From Methylobacterium sp. J-048 (GTDB taxonomy: Bacteria > Pseudomonadota > Alphaproteobacteria > Rhizobiales > Beijerinckiaceae): a stretch of 64,000 nucleotides of DNA. The notes under the pieces were generated by a model. That model was not told the DNA's origin. It ran no database searches and was given only the letters and a program-made list of their open reading frames with translations. The DNA lies in assembly GCF_022829515.1 (NCBI RefSeq), contig NZ_JAKSYL010000122.1:25741-89740 (forward strand), read 5' to 3'. Shown here piece by piece: positions 56,291-64,000 of the stretch (its first letter is position 1; each line of letters begins with the position of its first letter). A program made the translations under genes and the position numbers.

Positions 56291-57243
56291 GCCTGAACAG
56301 GCGCGGCGCGGCGCTCGCCGCCGGCCTCGCCCTCGTCGCGACGCTCGCCCGCGCCGAACCGGCGCGGGAAGCGATCGTGACGGCCCAGCTCGGCGGCGTG
56401 GTCGAGATCGTCGACCTCGCCGCCGGCAAGGTGGTGCGCAGCATCCCAGTGGATGGGGCGCCGGCCGGGATTGCCCTGTCGCCCGATCGCAGGCGCGCGT
56501 ACGTCACCCGGCCGGAAGGGCACGGCCTCGCCGTGCTCGACCTCGATGCCGGCCGCGTCGTCGCCGAGGTCCCCCTGCCGGGCGGACCGCTCGGCGTCGC
56601 CGCCGATCCGAGGGGCGGCACGGTCTACGTGGCGGATTGGTACGGCCACCGGCTGTTCGTGCTGACAGAGCGCGACGGCACGCTCGCTCCAGACGGCGAG
56701 ATCGCGGTCGGCGCCTCGCCCTCCGGCATCGCCATCGCGCCGGACGGCGGCACGCTCTACGTCGCCAACCGGGAGGCCAATACGGTCTCGGTGATCGACG
56801 CCAAGAGCCGCAAGGAAACCAAGACGATACCCGTGGGACAGCACCCGTTCGGCATCACCCTGGATGCCGCGGCCGGGCGTGCCTACACGGCCAATGTCAC
56901 CAGCGACGACGTCTCGGTGATCGACCTCGCGGCGGGACGCGAGATCATCCGGATCCCGACCGGCCGGCGGCCCTACGTGATCGCGCTGTCGCAAGGCCGC
57001 GGTTTCGTCACCGACCAATATGCCGGTAGTGTCACGGCCTTCGACCTCACCACCCTCAAGCCGATCGCCGACGTCGATGTCGGCGACCATCCCGAGGGTA
57101 TCGCCGCGGATACGGACGGCCGCCTCTATGTCGCCAACTGGGGCGACAACACGCTGAGCGTGCTCGACGCCCGCACCCTCAAGGTGCTGGCGACCATCCC
57201 CACCGGCAATGGCCCGCGCGCCTTCGGCGATTTTCTGCGCTGA
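56287..57243 (+). CDS. YVTN-type beta-propeller exported protein
   Basis: The 318-residue protein has a signal peptide (AALAAGLALVATLARAEP) and about seven YVTN blades: VVEIVDLAAGKVVRSIPVDG, TLYVANREANTVSVIDAKSR, YTANVTSDDVSVIDLAAGRE and LYVANWGDNTLSVLDARTLK. It is coupled to the MxaD-like gene by a four-base overlap, and a sister propeller lies in the lut-type cluster. A periplasmic scaffold or binding role in alcohol oxidation is plausible. A degenerate copy of the 46-bp element lies 10 bases after its stop. Confidence 0.82.
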   Translation: MSLNRRGAALAAGLALVATLARAEPAREAIVTAQLGGVVEIVDLAAGKVVRSIPVDGAPAGIALSPDRRRAYVTRPEGHGLAVLDLDAGRVVAEVPLPGGPLGVAADPRGGTVYVADWYGHRLFVLTERDGTLAPDGEIAVGASPSGIAIAPDGGTLYVANREANTVSVIDAKSRKETKTIPVGQHPFGITLDAAAGRAYTANVTSDDVSVIDLAAGREIIRIPTGRRPYVIALSQGRGFVTDQYAGSVTAFDLTTLKPIADVDVGDHPEGIAADTDGRLYVANWGDNTLSVLDARTLKVLATIPTGNGPRAFGDFLR

Positions 57244-57252
57244 AGCTTGGTC

Positions 57253-57297
57253 TTTGCGTCATCCAGAAAGCCGCAAAACCGCCCTTCGGGACGGTGC
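57253..57297 (-). repeat. 46-bp palindromic REP-like element (copy 2, degenerate, inverted)
   Basis: Read on the minus strand, this begins gcaccgtcccgaagggcgg and continues ggctttctggatgacg, matching the elements at 28921 and 61802. One terminal arm has decayed, so the outer palindrome is lost. It occupies nearly all the space between two convergent genes (stops at 57243 and 57299). Confidence 0.6.
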
Positions 57298-57298
57298 T

Positions 57299-57499
57299 CT
57301 AGTCGATCTGGCGATGCGGCGCCCGGCGGTAGGCCACGCGGGCCACAACCAGGGCGCTGCCGATCTGGAGGAAGCCGGATTCACCGAGATCCGGCGGCGC
57401 GCCATGCGCCTGGATCAGCAGCCGCGTCAGCGCATTCAGTGCGAGCAAGGTCAGGCAGAAGGCCGCTGCGGCGAGCAGGCTGGCGACGAACTCGGGCAT
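57299..57499 (-). CDS. Small membrane protein of unknown function
   Basis: The 66-residue protein has one long hydrophobic helix (FVASLLAAAAFCLTLLALNAL) and a second, weaker one (LQIGSALVVARVAYRRA), with a basic end. The ATG at 57499 follows GGGGATAAT, an acceptable ribosome binding site. I recognise no family. It lies between the propeller and hydrolase genes. Confidence 0.5.
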   Translation of the reverse strand: MPEFVASLLAAAAFCLTLLALNALTRLLIQAHGAPPDLGESGFLQIGSALVVARVAYRRAPHRQID

Positions 57500-57573
57500 G
57501 GCATTATCCCCCGTGTCGAACACGGGCAGACTAGCAAGCCCTGCGCCAAGGGGAACCCCGGCAATGCCTCGGA

Positions 57574-58743
57574 TCAGCGCTTGCGGACCGCCGCCGGGGT
57601 CCCGGTCTGAGCCGCCGGCGCCGCCAGCCGTGGCGTCTCGACGGCGAGCCGCTTCACCGGCCAGCCGTCGCTCCAACGCTCCATGTCGGCGAGCCGCGGG
57701 TTGTTCTTCAACGCGTTCGCGTCCGACCCGGAGAAGGCTGCGGCGGCTGCGATGTCGAAGGTCTTCCAGAAGCCGAGGTAGTCCAGCGCGTCGACCCGGG
57801 CGATGTTGATCTGGGACACCAGGGTCTGCTGTTCGCCGGTCAGCGCCATGTCGGCGGACCAGCGGAACGGCGGCGGTTTCGGGGCGTCCTTGGCCGCATC
57901 TTTCGGCTCCGGCCCCGGCTTGATCGCTCCGCCGTCATAGGCGGTGTCGGTGCCGGCGGGCGCCCCCAGCGTCGCCGTGAGCGCCGGGAAGCCGTGATCG
58001 TCGGACAGGGCGCGGGCGAACAGCTTGCGCTCGATCGGGACGGCGCTGGCCTCGCGCAGCAAACGCTTCGCCGCCAAGTCGGCCGCCCGCGTGTCCTTGT
58101 CGCCGACCATGGTGACGATCAGTGTTGACGGAGCGATGCCTGACAATTCGGTTAGCGCGATGCCGCGCGACTTCGGGCCGCTGGCGATGCCGCCCGGTGC
58201 GGCCGCGAAAATCAGCTTCGGGACCGGCAGACCCTGCCGCTTGGCGTCGGCGGCCATGTCGAAGGCGATCGGCGCGCCGGCCAGATGGCCGATCAGGGCG
58301 ACGCGGCCGAGATCGGGCTTGGCGTCGGCATCGGAGGACAGGTCGGCGAGCGCGGCCTTGACCAAGCCTTCGGCGATGCCGGGCGCGTCGGCCGGGCGCG
58401 TCCGGTTCAGGTCCTGGAAGCGCGGGTAGAGCACCAGCCAGCCCTGGCGGGTCAGGTGGTCGATCCAGCCGCCGTAGCTCTGCGGATTGACCACGCCCCA
58501 GCCATGCAGCAACACCGCCACCGGCCGTCCGGCCTCGGGTGCAGCACCCGACGCGTGGAAGGCGAAGGTGGTGGCGGTCCCGCGCCCGAGCAGGCGCTTC
58601 ACGATCGTCGCCTTGCGGTCCCCGACACCGCCGGGGCCCTCGGACGGCTGCGGTGGCGGCGAGGCGGCCTGCGCGGTCTGGATCCCGGCCAAAGCCAGGA
58701 TCAGGCCAGCAGTGATCGATCCGCGAAGACGAGTGGGACGCAT
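57574..58743 (-). CDS. Exported alpha/beta-hydrolase-fold protein lacking the nucleophilic serine
   Basis: The 389-residue protein has a signal peptide (ITAGLILALAGIQTAQA) and an alpha/beta-hydrolase domain with the oxyanion-type strand PVAVLLHGWGVVNPQSYGGW (about residue 75) and the nucleophile elbow VALIGHLAGAPIAFDMA (about 150). There the usual GxSxG Ser is Leu. A late ALSDDHGFPALTA carries the expected His. With the nucleophile absent it is probably not a serine hydrolase, and may bind a ligand or partner. An extra C-terminal domain of about 120 residues ends LAVETPRLAAP. Confidence 0.75.
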   Translation of the reverse strand: MRPTRLRGSITAGLILALAGIQTAQAASPPPQPSEGPGGVGDRKATIVKRLLGRGTATTFAFHASGAAPEAGRPVAVLLHGWGVVNPQSYGGWIDHLTRQGWLVLYPRFQDLNRTRPADAPGIAEGLVKAALADLSSDADAKPDLGRVALIGHLAGAPIAFDMAADAKRQGLPVPKLIFAAAPGGIASGPKSRGIALTELSGIAPSTLIVTMVGDKDTRAADLAAKRLLREASAVPIERKLFARALSDDHGFPALTATLGAPAGTDTAYDGGAIKPGPEPKDAAKDAPKPPPFRWSADMALTGEQQTLVSQINIARVDALDYLGFWKTFDIAAAAAFSGSDANALKNNPRLADMERWSDGWPVKRLAVETPRLAAPAAQTGTPAAVRKR

Positions 58744-58846
58744 GTGGGGCTCGACTGAGAGACGCGATGCGCCGGCAGGTCAGGGCCCGCTGAATAGCAG
58801 ATTCCCTCGCCTTGGCGACTCATCCCGGCCGGATCAAGCCGATCGA

Positions 58847-59047
58847 TCAGTTGGCGAACATCCGCTCCGACGCCGCGCCGTCCAGACGCAACGCCAAGGC
58901 CAGGATCTCGGCCGGGACTTCGTCGACCGCCGCGCCGTAATGGGCGCGCAATTCGTCGCTCACGGTATCGATGACGCAAGTCTCCTGCGCGTCGTCCGAA
59001 GGACGCCGGCGAAGGGAATCGGCGTGGTTGGCAGCGACGACTCGCAT
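58847..59047 (-). CDS. Small protein with a NepR-like helical segment (tentative)
   Basis: The 66-residue product contains DELRAHYGAAVDEVPAEILA, which resembles the core helix of NepR anti-sigma factors (LRxxYxxxxxEPxPxxxxxLL) but with the second Pro region altered. NepR acts with PhyR and EcfG in the general stress response. No PhyR or EcfG gene is beside it, though a single-domain response regulator follows downstream. The match is short, so this could equally be an unrelated small protein. Confidence 0.45.
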   Translation of the reverse strand: MRVVAANHADSLRRRPSDDAQETCVIDTVSDELRAHYGAAVDEVPAEILALALRLDGAASERMFAN

Positions 59048-59125
59048 GGGTGTTTAGGGGGCTGACGGTGTTGCACGGATCGGGCGCCGGGCGCTCCGGG
59101 AGTGCCATACAACCCGGAGTTGGGC

Positions 59126-59581
59126 TCAGGTTTCCAAGCCCGGCGTAATTAATTTACCACCCGGCCCGATCACCGCGGGCCCGGTTGCCCCCGAGGGGCG
59201 CCGGGCGGCCTGCTCCACCCAGGCCAGGATATCCTCGGCCCGCCAGGGCTTCGGGATGAAGGTCGCCGACATGCGCAGGTCGCTCGGCTGGTCGCCGGCA
59301 TCGCCGGAGGTGAGCAGCACCCGCACCCGCGGCCAGGTCACCCCGATGATCCGCGCCAGCTCAAAGCCGCCGATCGGACCGGGCGTGCGCACATCCGAGA
59401 ACACAACGCTGACCTCGTCGGCCCGGTCGTTGAGGATGGCCAGCGCCCGGTCGGCGGTCTCGGCCTCGATCACGGTGAAGCCGGTATCCTCCAGCAGCGT
59501 GGCCGCGAGGAAGCGCTCGTCGGGCTGGTCCTCCACGACGAGGATAACGGGCTTCTGTCCGGGCTGTACCGAATCGCTCAT
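59126..59581 (-). CDS. Single-domain response regulator
   Basis: The 151-residue protein is a receiver domain: acidic pair in VILVVEDQPDERFLAATLL, phospho-acceptor Asp in VVFSDVRTPGPIGGFELAR, Thr/Ser in LLTSGDA and Lys in FIPKPWRAEDILAW. A flexible tail of about 25 residues follows and there is no output domain. It may relay phosphate or act on a partner protein. The start at 59581 fits the domain; the frame is open to 59743. No kinase gene is adjacent. Confidence 0.85.
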   Translation of the reverse strand: MSDSVQPGQKPVILVVEDQPDERFLAATLLEDTGFTVIEAETADRALAILNDRADEVSVVFSDVRTPGPIGGFELARIIGVTWPRVRVLLTSGDAGDQPSDLRMSATFIPKPWRAEDILAWVEQAARRPSGATGPAVIGPGGKLITPGLET

Positions 59582-59771
59582 GGGCCGGGACACTCTACAG
59601 GGGCTGAACGGCGGCCGCGACGATCGGTTCAAGGCCCCGATCGTCGCGATGGCCGGACCCGCACAGGCACAGATCCTCCCGCGACCCTTGCATATTCGAT
59701 AAGTTGTGGCCGTGTCCCGGGAAGCACAGCCCCCCGGGAACATCCTGCCAAGACCGCCGAGATCCGCTCGA

Positions 59772-60647
59772 TCAGCCGACGCCGTGCGCTTTCAGGAACG
59801 AAAGCGCCCGGTTCCAGCCATCCTCCGCCGGTTCCTTAAGATAGCTGGGCCTATAATCGGCATGGAAACCGTGCGGGGCCTCCGGGTAGATCACCAGTTC
59901 CACACTCTTGCCGGCCTGCTTGGCCTTGTCCCGGGCCTCCTCGACGGAGGCGGGCGGGATGCCGGTATCGGCGCCGCCGTAGAGGCCGAGCAGGGGCGCG
60001 TTGATCTCGGCCGCGACATCCCCGGCGGTGCGCGGCTGGATGTCGGTCCGCTCCCCGCCGATCGGGCCGTACCAGGCCACGGCCGCCTTCAGGTCGCGAC
60101 GATGCGCCGCGTAGAGCCAGGCATCGCGGCCGCCCCGGCACCAGCCCATGACGCCGAGCCGCGCGGGATCGCCCTTGGCAGCGGAGGCGGCCCAGGCCGC
60201 GGTGGCGTCGAGATCACCGATCCACTGCGCGTCCGGCGTTTTGGAGATGACGTCGCGGATGATGACCTTGGGATCGGTCATGGTCGAAAGATCGCCCTGC
60301 CGGGCATAGAGCTCGGGCGCGACCGCGCAGTAGCCGGCCTTGGCAAGACGCCGGCAGATATCCTTGATGTAGTCGTGGACCCCGAAGATTTCCTCGATCA
60401 CCAGCACGATCGAGAACGGGCCGGTACCCTCCGGCACCGCCCTGTAGGCCGGCATCGGGCCGTCGGCGGCGGGGATCTTCACCTCGCCGGCCTCGATCCC
60501 AATGGCATCGGTGTGGATCACCTGCGCCTCGACGCGGGTCGTCGCGACGGTCAGGCCGCTGATCAGGCTCGTCATCACGAAGCCGCGCCGCGACAGGGGC
60601 GACGTGATCAAGCCGTCGAGCCCGGCATTCCCGTTCGTTTCCGCCAT
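59772..60647 (-). CDS. Tat-exported dienelactone hydrolase-family protein
   Basis: The 291-residue protein begins with a twin-arginine signal (SPLSRRGFVMTSLISGLTVA). Its dienelactone hydrolase domain contains VLVIEEIFGVHDYIKDICRR, the nucleophile elbow GVMGWCRGG with Cys, LYGGADTGIP with the acid and YPEAPHGFHADYR with the His. The full Cys-Asp-His triad is present. The ATG at 60647 sits seven bases behind GGGAGAG. The substrate is unknown; relatives cleave lactones or esters. Export by Tat suggests a periplasmic location. Confidence 0.87.
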   Translation of the reverse strand: MAETNGNAGLDGLITSPLSRRGFVMTSLISGLTVATTRVEAQVIHTDAIGIEAGEVKIPAADGPMPAYRAVPEGTGPFSIVLVIEEIFGVHDYIKDICRRLAKAGYCAVAPELYARQGDLSTMTDPKVIIRDVISKTPDAQWIGDLDATAAWAASAAKGDPARLGVMGWCRGGRDAWLYAAHRRDLKAAVAWYGPIGGERTDIQPRTAGDVAAEINAPLLGLYGGADTGIPPASVEEARDKAKQAGKSVELVIYPEAPHGFHADYRPSYLKEPAEDGWNRALSFLKAHGVG

Positions 60648-60721
60648 GATCATCTCTCCCGCGGTGCCGCGATGAGGGCTATCCGGCGGCGACACCTGCG
60701 GTCAAATACCGATCCGAGACG

Positions 60722-61126
60722 TCAGGCACCCGCCGCGGCCAGCGCACGAGCGGGGCGCGGAGCGGCGACGCGAACCGTTTCCGGGACCGAGCGGGGCTTG
60801 AGCACGTCGGCCAGGGTGACGAACGTGTCCTGAGCCGGCGCGTCCACGGCCCTGATGCCGTAGCCCAAGGCGAAGGAGCGGGTCAGGCCCGCGTCGCGGG
60901 CGATCCCGAAGCGCTCCAGGGCGCCCAGGAACGCCTCGCGGAACAGGCTCGGCCGGCACCAGTTCTTCTCCGCCATCTGCAACGGCCAGTCCCACAGGCC
61001 CTCGGCCCGTCGTGCCGCCATGGCACCGCGGCTGATGAAATAGCCGGTGCGACGGTGCTCCAGCCCATCCGCGCTCACCGACCAATCGTCGTTGCCGAAC
61101 AGCTCGGCATCGGCCACATCGCTCAT
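60722..61126 (-). CDS. Conserved hypothetical protein
   Basis: The 134-residue soluble protein contains GNDDWSVSADGLEHRRTGYF, then MAEKNWCRPSLFREAFLGAL and a basic, Ala/Pro-rich C-terminus. I recognise no family. The stretch of Trp and charged residues suggests a compact fold. The ATG at 61126 was chosen before SDVADAELFGND; the frame is open to 61180. It is not clearly in an operon. Confidence 0.6.
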   Translation of the reverse strand: MSDVADAELFGNDDWSVSADGLEHRRTGYFISRGAMAARRAEGLWDWPLQMAEKNWCRPSLFREAFLGALERFGIARDAGLTRSFALGYGIRAVDAPAQDTFVTLADVLKPRSVPETVRVAAPRPARALAAAGA

Positions 61127-61245
61127 CGGGTCCTCCGCGCTGCGCCGGCATTCCGAAACACCGGAACAATGCCGGAACATTGGCGTGGAACATCGCGGCG
61201 GTCAAGGCGATTGTTCTCGCTGCGTTCGCAAAAGGTCCGGTCGGC

Positions 61246-61740
61246 TCAGCGGGCCTTGAACAGGGGGTGCTCGATCCGGTCGCCTGCCTGGATGCCGAGC
61301 TTGGCCGCCGTACCGGCGTTCAGTTCGAGGACGGCCGAGACCGGACTGCCGGACGGGATGATCGCCGTCGACAGCGGCTCGGTATCGGCCGCGATCCGGC
61401 TGACGATGCCATCCGGGCGGATGAACAGCATGTCGAGCGGCAGGTAGGTGTTCTTCATCCACATCGTCACCGGCTCGGCGCGCTCGAAATCGAACAGCAT
61501 GCCGTGATCGGCGGCCATATGCCGGCGAAACATCAGCCCGCGGGAGCGGCCGGCATCGTCGCGCATGACCTCGACTTCGAACCCCTTCGGGCCGGCCTTG
61601 GTGGCGATCGTCAGCGGCTCGGTCTTGGCGGCGCTCTCGCGCATGGCCGCCTGAGCGAGGACGGGATGGGCGGTGACCGGTGCGGTCAGGATCAGGCAGG
61701 CGATCGCCGTCGCCTGCGCGACGCGGGACAGGACTGTCAC
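61246..61740 (-). CDS. Exported DUF192-family protein
   Basis: The 164-residue protein has a signal peptide (AQATAIACLILTAPVTAHPV) and a complete DUF192 domain: FEVEVMRDDAGRSRGLMFRR, MWMKNTYLPLDMLFIRPDG and AVLELNAGTAAKLGIQAGDR. The family's function is unknown; members are small secreted beta proteins. A GTG start at 61740 fits the signal and has GAGAGG upstream, while the longer open frame is a shadow. It lies downstream of the cold-shock gene in the same direction, a pairing I recall from other Rhizobiales. Confidence 0.82.
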   Translation of the reverse strand: MTVLSRVAQATAIACLILTAPVTAHPVLAQAAMRESAAKTEPLTIATKAGPKGFEVEVMRDDAGRSRGLMFRRHMAADHGMLFDFERAEPVTMWMKNTYLPLDMLFIRPDGIVSRIAADTEPLSTAIIPSGSPVSAVLELNAGTAAKLGIQAGDRIEHPLFKAR

Positions 61741-61801
61741 GGACTGGTGCCTCTCGGGAAACGCATATGCAGGCGGGGTGCCCGGTGCGGATGCAGATAG
61801 A

Positions 61802-61847
61802 GCATCGTCCCAAGAGGTGGCCACCGGCTCTCGGACAAAGACGATGC
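61802..61847 (+). repeat. 46-bp palindromic REP-like element (copy 3)
   Basis: The perfect terminal pair gcatcgtc/gacgatgc encloses a sequence close to that at 28921-28966, with the same length of 46 bases. It lies between the cold-shock gene and the DUF192 gene, in the direction where it would follow the cold-shock stop in the transcript. Confidence 0.75.
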
Positions 61848-61880
61848 GGATCAGAAAGCGAGCGCGTCCGGCCCGTGCCG

Positions 61881-62486
61881 TCAGTGCGAGGTCGGGAGCG
61901 CGCCGTCGATCAACCGGATCTCGGCCGCCATCACGCCCTTGGAGCCGTCCCCGTAGCGCACCAGCACCGCGTCGCCCGGCTTCAACTCGGCGATGCCGTA
62001 GCGGCGCAGGGTCTCCATGTGGACGAAGATGTCCGGGGTGCCGTCGCCGCGAGTGAGGAAGCCGAAGCCGCGCAACCGGTTGAACCATTTCACCACCGCG
62101 GTCTCGAGGCCGCTGGTCGGCGTGACCGACACATGGGTGCGCGGCATTGGCATCTCGGACGGATGCAGGGCCGCGGACTGGTCCAGCGACAGGACCCGGA
62201 AGGCCTGCCAGCCGCGCGGGCGCTCCACCGCCTCGACAACGATGCGCGCGCCTTCGCTGGCCGCCTGGAAGCCGTCCCGCCGCAGGCAGGTGACGTGCAA
62301 CAGGACATCGGGGGCGCCGTCATCGGGCACGATGAAGCCGAAGCCCTTGGAGACATCGAACCACTTGATGCGGCCCGTGACCTCGACGAGGTCGAGGGCC
62401 TCGTCATCCCCCGGCACCGCGTCGGCCGCCCGGGCGTCCTCGATCCGATCGGGGTTCTGCGGCCCGGATGCGCGTTCGTCAGACAT
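61881..62486 (-). CDS. Double cold-shock-domain protein
   Basis: The 201-residue protein has two cold-shock domains: [20 protein letters not shown] with VLLHVTCL, and [20 protein letters not shown] with IFVHMETL. These contain the RNP1 (KGFGFI, RGFGFL) and RNP2-like motifs that bind single-stranded nucleic acids. The double arrangement is common in alphaproteobacteria. It could act as an RNA chaperone in stationary or stress conditions. The DUF192 gene follows on the same strand. Confidence 0.92.
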   Translation of the reverse strand: MSDERASGPQNPDRIEDARAADAVPGDDEALDLVEVTGRIKWFDVSKGFGFIVPDDGAPDVLLHVTCLRRDGFQAASEGARIVVEAVERPRGWQAFRVLSLDQSAALHPSEMPMPRTHVSVTPTSGLETAVVKWFNRLRGFGFLTRGDGTPDIFVHMETLRRYGIAELKPGDAVLVRYGDGSKGVMAAEIRLIDGALPTSH

Positions 62487-62838
62487 GGCCGAGCAACCTA
62501 CACCGAATCACGCCGCGCGCTCTCGCATCAAGATTAACGAAGTCCTGATTCCCGGAAAGCCCATTTGACCGGCATCGGAGCTATCTCGAGTTGCAATCTT
62601 GCCCGGGGGAGGCAGGCCCGCAACAGTCGATCGGTCGCAGGGGGAGGCGTGGTGAGGTATTTCCAAGCCGTTCAAGCCGTCTGGATTTTCCCAGCCCCAC
62701 CGTCCAGTCAGGTTTTCGCGACCGGTAAGCGGCGGCCTTCACGTTTTCGAGAGGATGTTCAATCTGGACCCGGGGAGATAGCGGCGCCGTTTGTCGATGA
62801 TGGCATCCGTTGCGCAGCCGTGATTTGAGCGGTGGGAT
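62487..62838. other. Intergenic gap between divergent cold-shock and DUF1624-type genes
   Basis: This 352-base region holds the upstream sequences of both genes. A short open frame on the plus strand (62565-62828) has no family-like product and no good start. No RNA gene or repeat was recognised. The 5' end of the cold-shock mRNA may carry a regulatory leader, but no structure could be assigned. Confidence 0.35.
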
Positions 62839-63849
62839 ATGTTCATCGCCGAAATCCGCTTCGCGTTCTTAGGGACTCCCCACACCGCTGCACGAAGGCG
62901 GTTCCCGATCATCGATGCCGTGCGGGCGGCCGCCCTCCTGGCGATGGCGAGCTATCACGCCCTCTGGGACCTCGGGTTCCTGCGGCTGACCGCGGAGAAC
63001 TATGCCCTGACGCCGACCGGCCATCGCGCGGCCGAAACGATCGCCGGCACGTTCCTGACGCTGGTCGGAATCGGGCTGGTGCTGATGAACGGGAGCGGAA
63101 TCCGCCTCCGCCCGACCCTGATACGGCTCGCCCGGATCGGCGGGGCGGCGTTGCTGGTCACGATCGGGACGTACGTCGCCTTCCCGGATGCCTACGTGTT
63201 CTTCGGGATCCTGCACTGCATCGCGGTGTCAACCGTGCTGGGCCTGCCGTTCCTGTTCCTGCCGGTTCCGGTGACGGCCCTGGCCGCGGCGGCCGTTCTC
63301 GCCGAGCCAGTCCTGGTCCATGCGCCGGTGCTGGACGCGCCGATCCTGTATTTCCTGGGGCTCGGCTCCGGGACGCCGCGGACCAACGATTACGTGCCGC
63401 TGTTCCCGTGGTTCGGTTTCGTCCTGACGGGGATCGTCATCGGGCGGCTCAGCCTGCCTTGGCTGGCGGCTTCGCGCCTCGGCGCCTGGGCGCCGCGCTC
63501 GGCGCTCGGCCGTGCCGCGACCTTTGCCGGGCGCCACAGCCTCATCGTCTATCTCGTTCACCAGCCGGTCCTGCTGGCTGTGTTAACCGGCCTCGTCAGC
63601 CTGACCGGGCCGAACCCGCGGGCGGGGGTGCGGGCGTTCCGGGCCGATTACGTCACGATCTGCACGCGTACCGGCGGCGAACCACCGCTCTGCCGGATCG
63701 CAGCCCGCTGCACCTCCGAGGCGCTGATCCAGGAGGATCTTTTTCGGGAGGATGGCCGGCCGTTCAGCCCGCAGGAACGGCTGAGGGCGCAGGCCATATC
63801 GCAGGGGTGCTACGGGGCGATCGAAGCGGCGTCCCGGATGCCCCGGTGA
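62839..63849 (+). CDS. DUF1624/heparan-alpha-glucosaminide N-acetyltransferase-like membrane protein
   Basis: The 336-residue protein has about seven or eight membrane helices and the DUF1624 opening (FPIIDAVRAAALLAMASYHA, LWDLGFL), then IGGAALLVTIGTYVAFPDAY, VFFGILHCIAV, PLFPWFGFVLTGIVIGR and a late HSLIVYLVHQPVLL with conserved His. The family probably transfers acetyl groups across the membrane. A hydrophilic C-terminal tail of about 70 residues has three Cys (CTRTGGEPPLCRIAARC). The start follows GGTGGGA. Confidence 0.85.
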   Translation: MFIAEIRFAFLGTPHTAARRRFPIIDAVRAAALLAMASYHALWDLGFLRLTAENYALTPTGHRAAETIAGTFLTLVGIGLVLMNGSGIRLRPTLIRLARIGGAALLVTIGTYVAFPDAYVFFGILHCIAVSTVLGLPFLFLPVPVTALAAAAVLAEPVLVHAPVLDAPILYFLGLGSGTPRTNDYVPLFPWFGFVLTGIVIGRLSLPWLAASRLGAWAPRSALGRAATFAGRHSLIVYLVHQPVLLAVLTGLVSLTGPNPRAGVRAFRADYVTICTRTGGEPPLCRIAARCTSEALIQEDLFREDGRPFSPQERLRAQAISQGCYGAIEAASRMPR

Positions 63850-63983
63850 GGGGGGACGGCCGCGGCGTCAAGGGCGACCTGTGCGGCCGCCTCCAGGCTG
63901 GCGCGGAGCGCGCCGCCGGCCAGCGGCTCCAGATCCGGAGCGGCCGGTTTCGGACGCGGGGTGAAGGTGAGCACGTCGCCCAT
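63810..63983 (-). CDS. Small protein starting with VLTFTPRP, convergent overlap
   Basis: Reading from the ATG at 63983 gives a 57-residue product: MGDVLTFTPRPKPAAPDLEP, then an Ala-rich helical part ending AASIAP. Its opening resembles that of the gene starting at 29510 (VLPFRPRP), which is the main support. Its last 40 bases overlap the end of the convergent DUF1624-type gene. No function is known. Confidence 0.45.
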   Translation of the reverse strand: MGDVLTFTPRPKPAAPDLEPLAGGALRASLEAAAQVALDAAAVPPHRGIRDAASIAP

Positions 63984-64000
63984 GATCGGTCTCGGGTCGC

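Overview
This is a high-GC alphaproteobacterial chromosome segment, almost certainly from a Methylobacterium or Methylorubrum species. The strongest reasons are an eight-gene block in the order of the lanthanide uptake (lut) cluster of Methylorubrum extorquens (42.8-51.5 kb, minus strand) and, divergent from it, a coupled block of archaeal-type methylofuran/tetrahydromethanopterin C1 genes (51.7-55.6 kb). All names rest on reading the translated sequence and recalling families; no database search was possible.

Layout. 1-0.5 kb: N-terminus of a chemotaxis receptor. 1.2-6.2 kb: a five-gene branched-chain-amino-acid-type ABC transporter with its binding protein fourth in order. 6.4-8.6 kb: a TAXI-type binding protein and an exported partner of unknown role. 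8.8-17.1 kb: the least familiar region. It has three exported Gly-Asn repeat proteins, a PAS histidine kinase and FixJ-like regulator, a MacAB-like exporter, a LuxR-type HTH protein and a fourth Gly-Asn protein. 17.3-24.6 kb: an IS630 transposase relic, gyrB, an aldo/keto reductase with a metallo-beta-lactamase-fold hydrolase, a GH13 glucosidase/trehalose synthase-like enzyme and a damaged BrnT/BrnA toxin-antitoxin pair.

24.8-30.7 kb: a class A penicillin-binding protein and several exported or small proteins of unknown function. 30.7-42.2 kb: an exopolysaccharide region (Wza-like lipoprotein, Wzc-like protein with a dead kinase domain, CelD-like acetyltransferase, polysaccharide deacetylase, GT4 glycosyltransferase, polyprenyl-phosphate sugar transferase), interrupted by heme A synthase and a hemolysin III-type membrane protein. 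42.2-51.5 kb: the lut-type cluster, with two 174-bp palindromic elements inserted between its genes and no lanmodulin gene beside the receptor. 51.7-57.2 kb: C1 cofactor genes, then an MxaD-like protein coupled to a YVTN beta-propeller. 57.3-64 kb: a hydrolase lacking its nucleophilic serine, a single-domain response regulator, a Tat-exported dienelactone hydrolase, DUF192 and double cold-shock proteins, and a DUF1624-type membrane protein.

How the parts fit. The lut and cofactor blocks both serve methanol and formaldehyde oxidation: lanthanide import for lanthanide-dependent methanol dehydrogenase, and the C1 carriers downstream. The 30-42 kb genes would build and export a surface polysaccharide. 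The best candidate for something undescribed is the Gly-Asn repeat/MacAB/two-component region, where Sec-exported repeat proteins lie beside an exporter type that expels periplasmic substrates.
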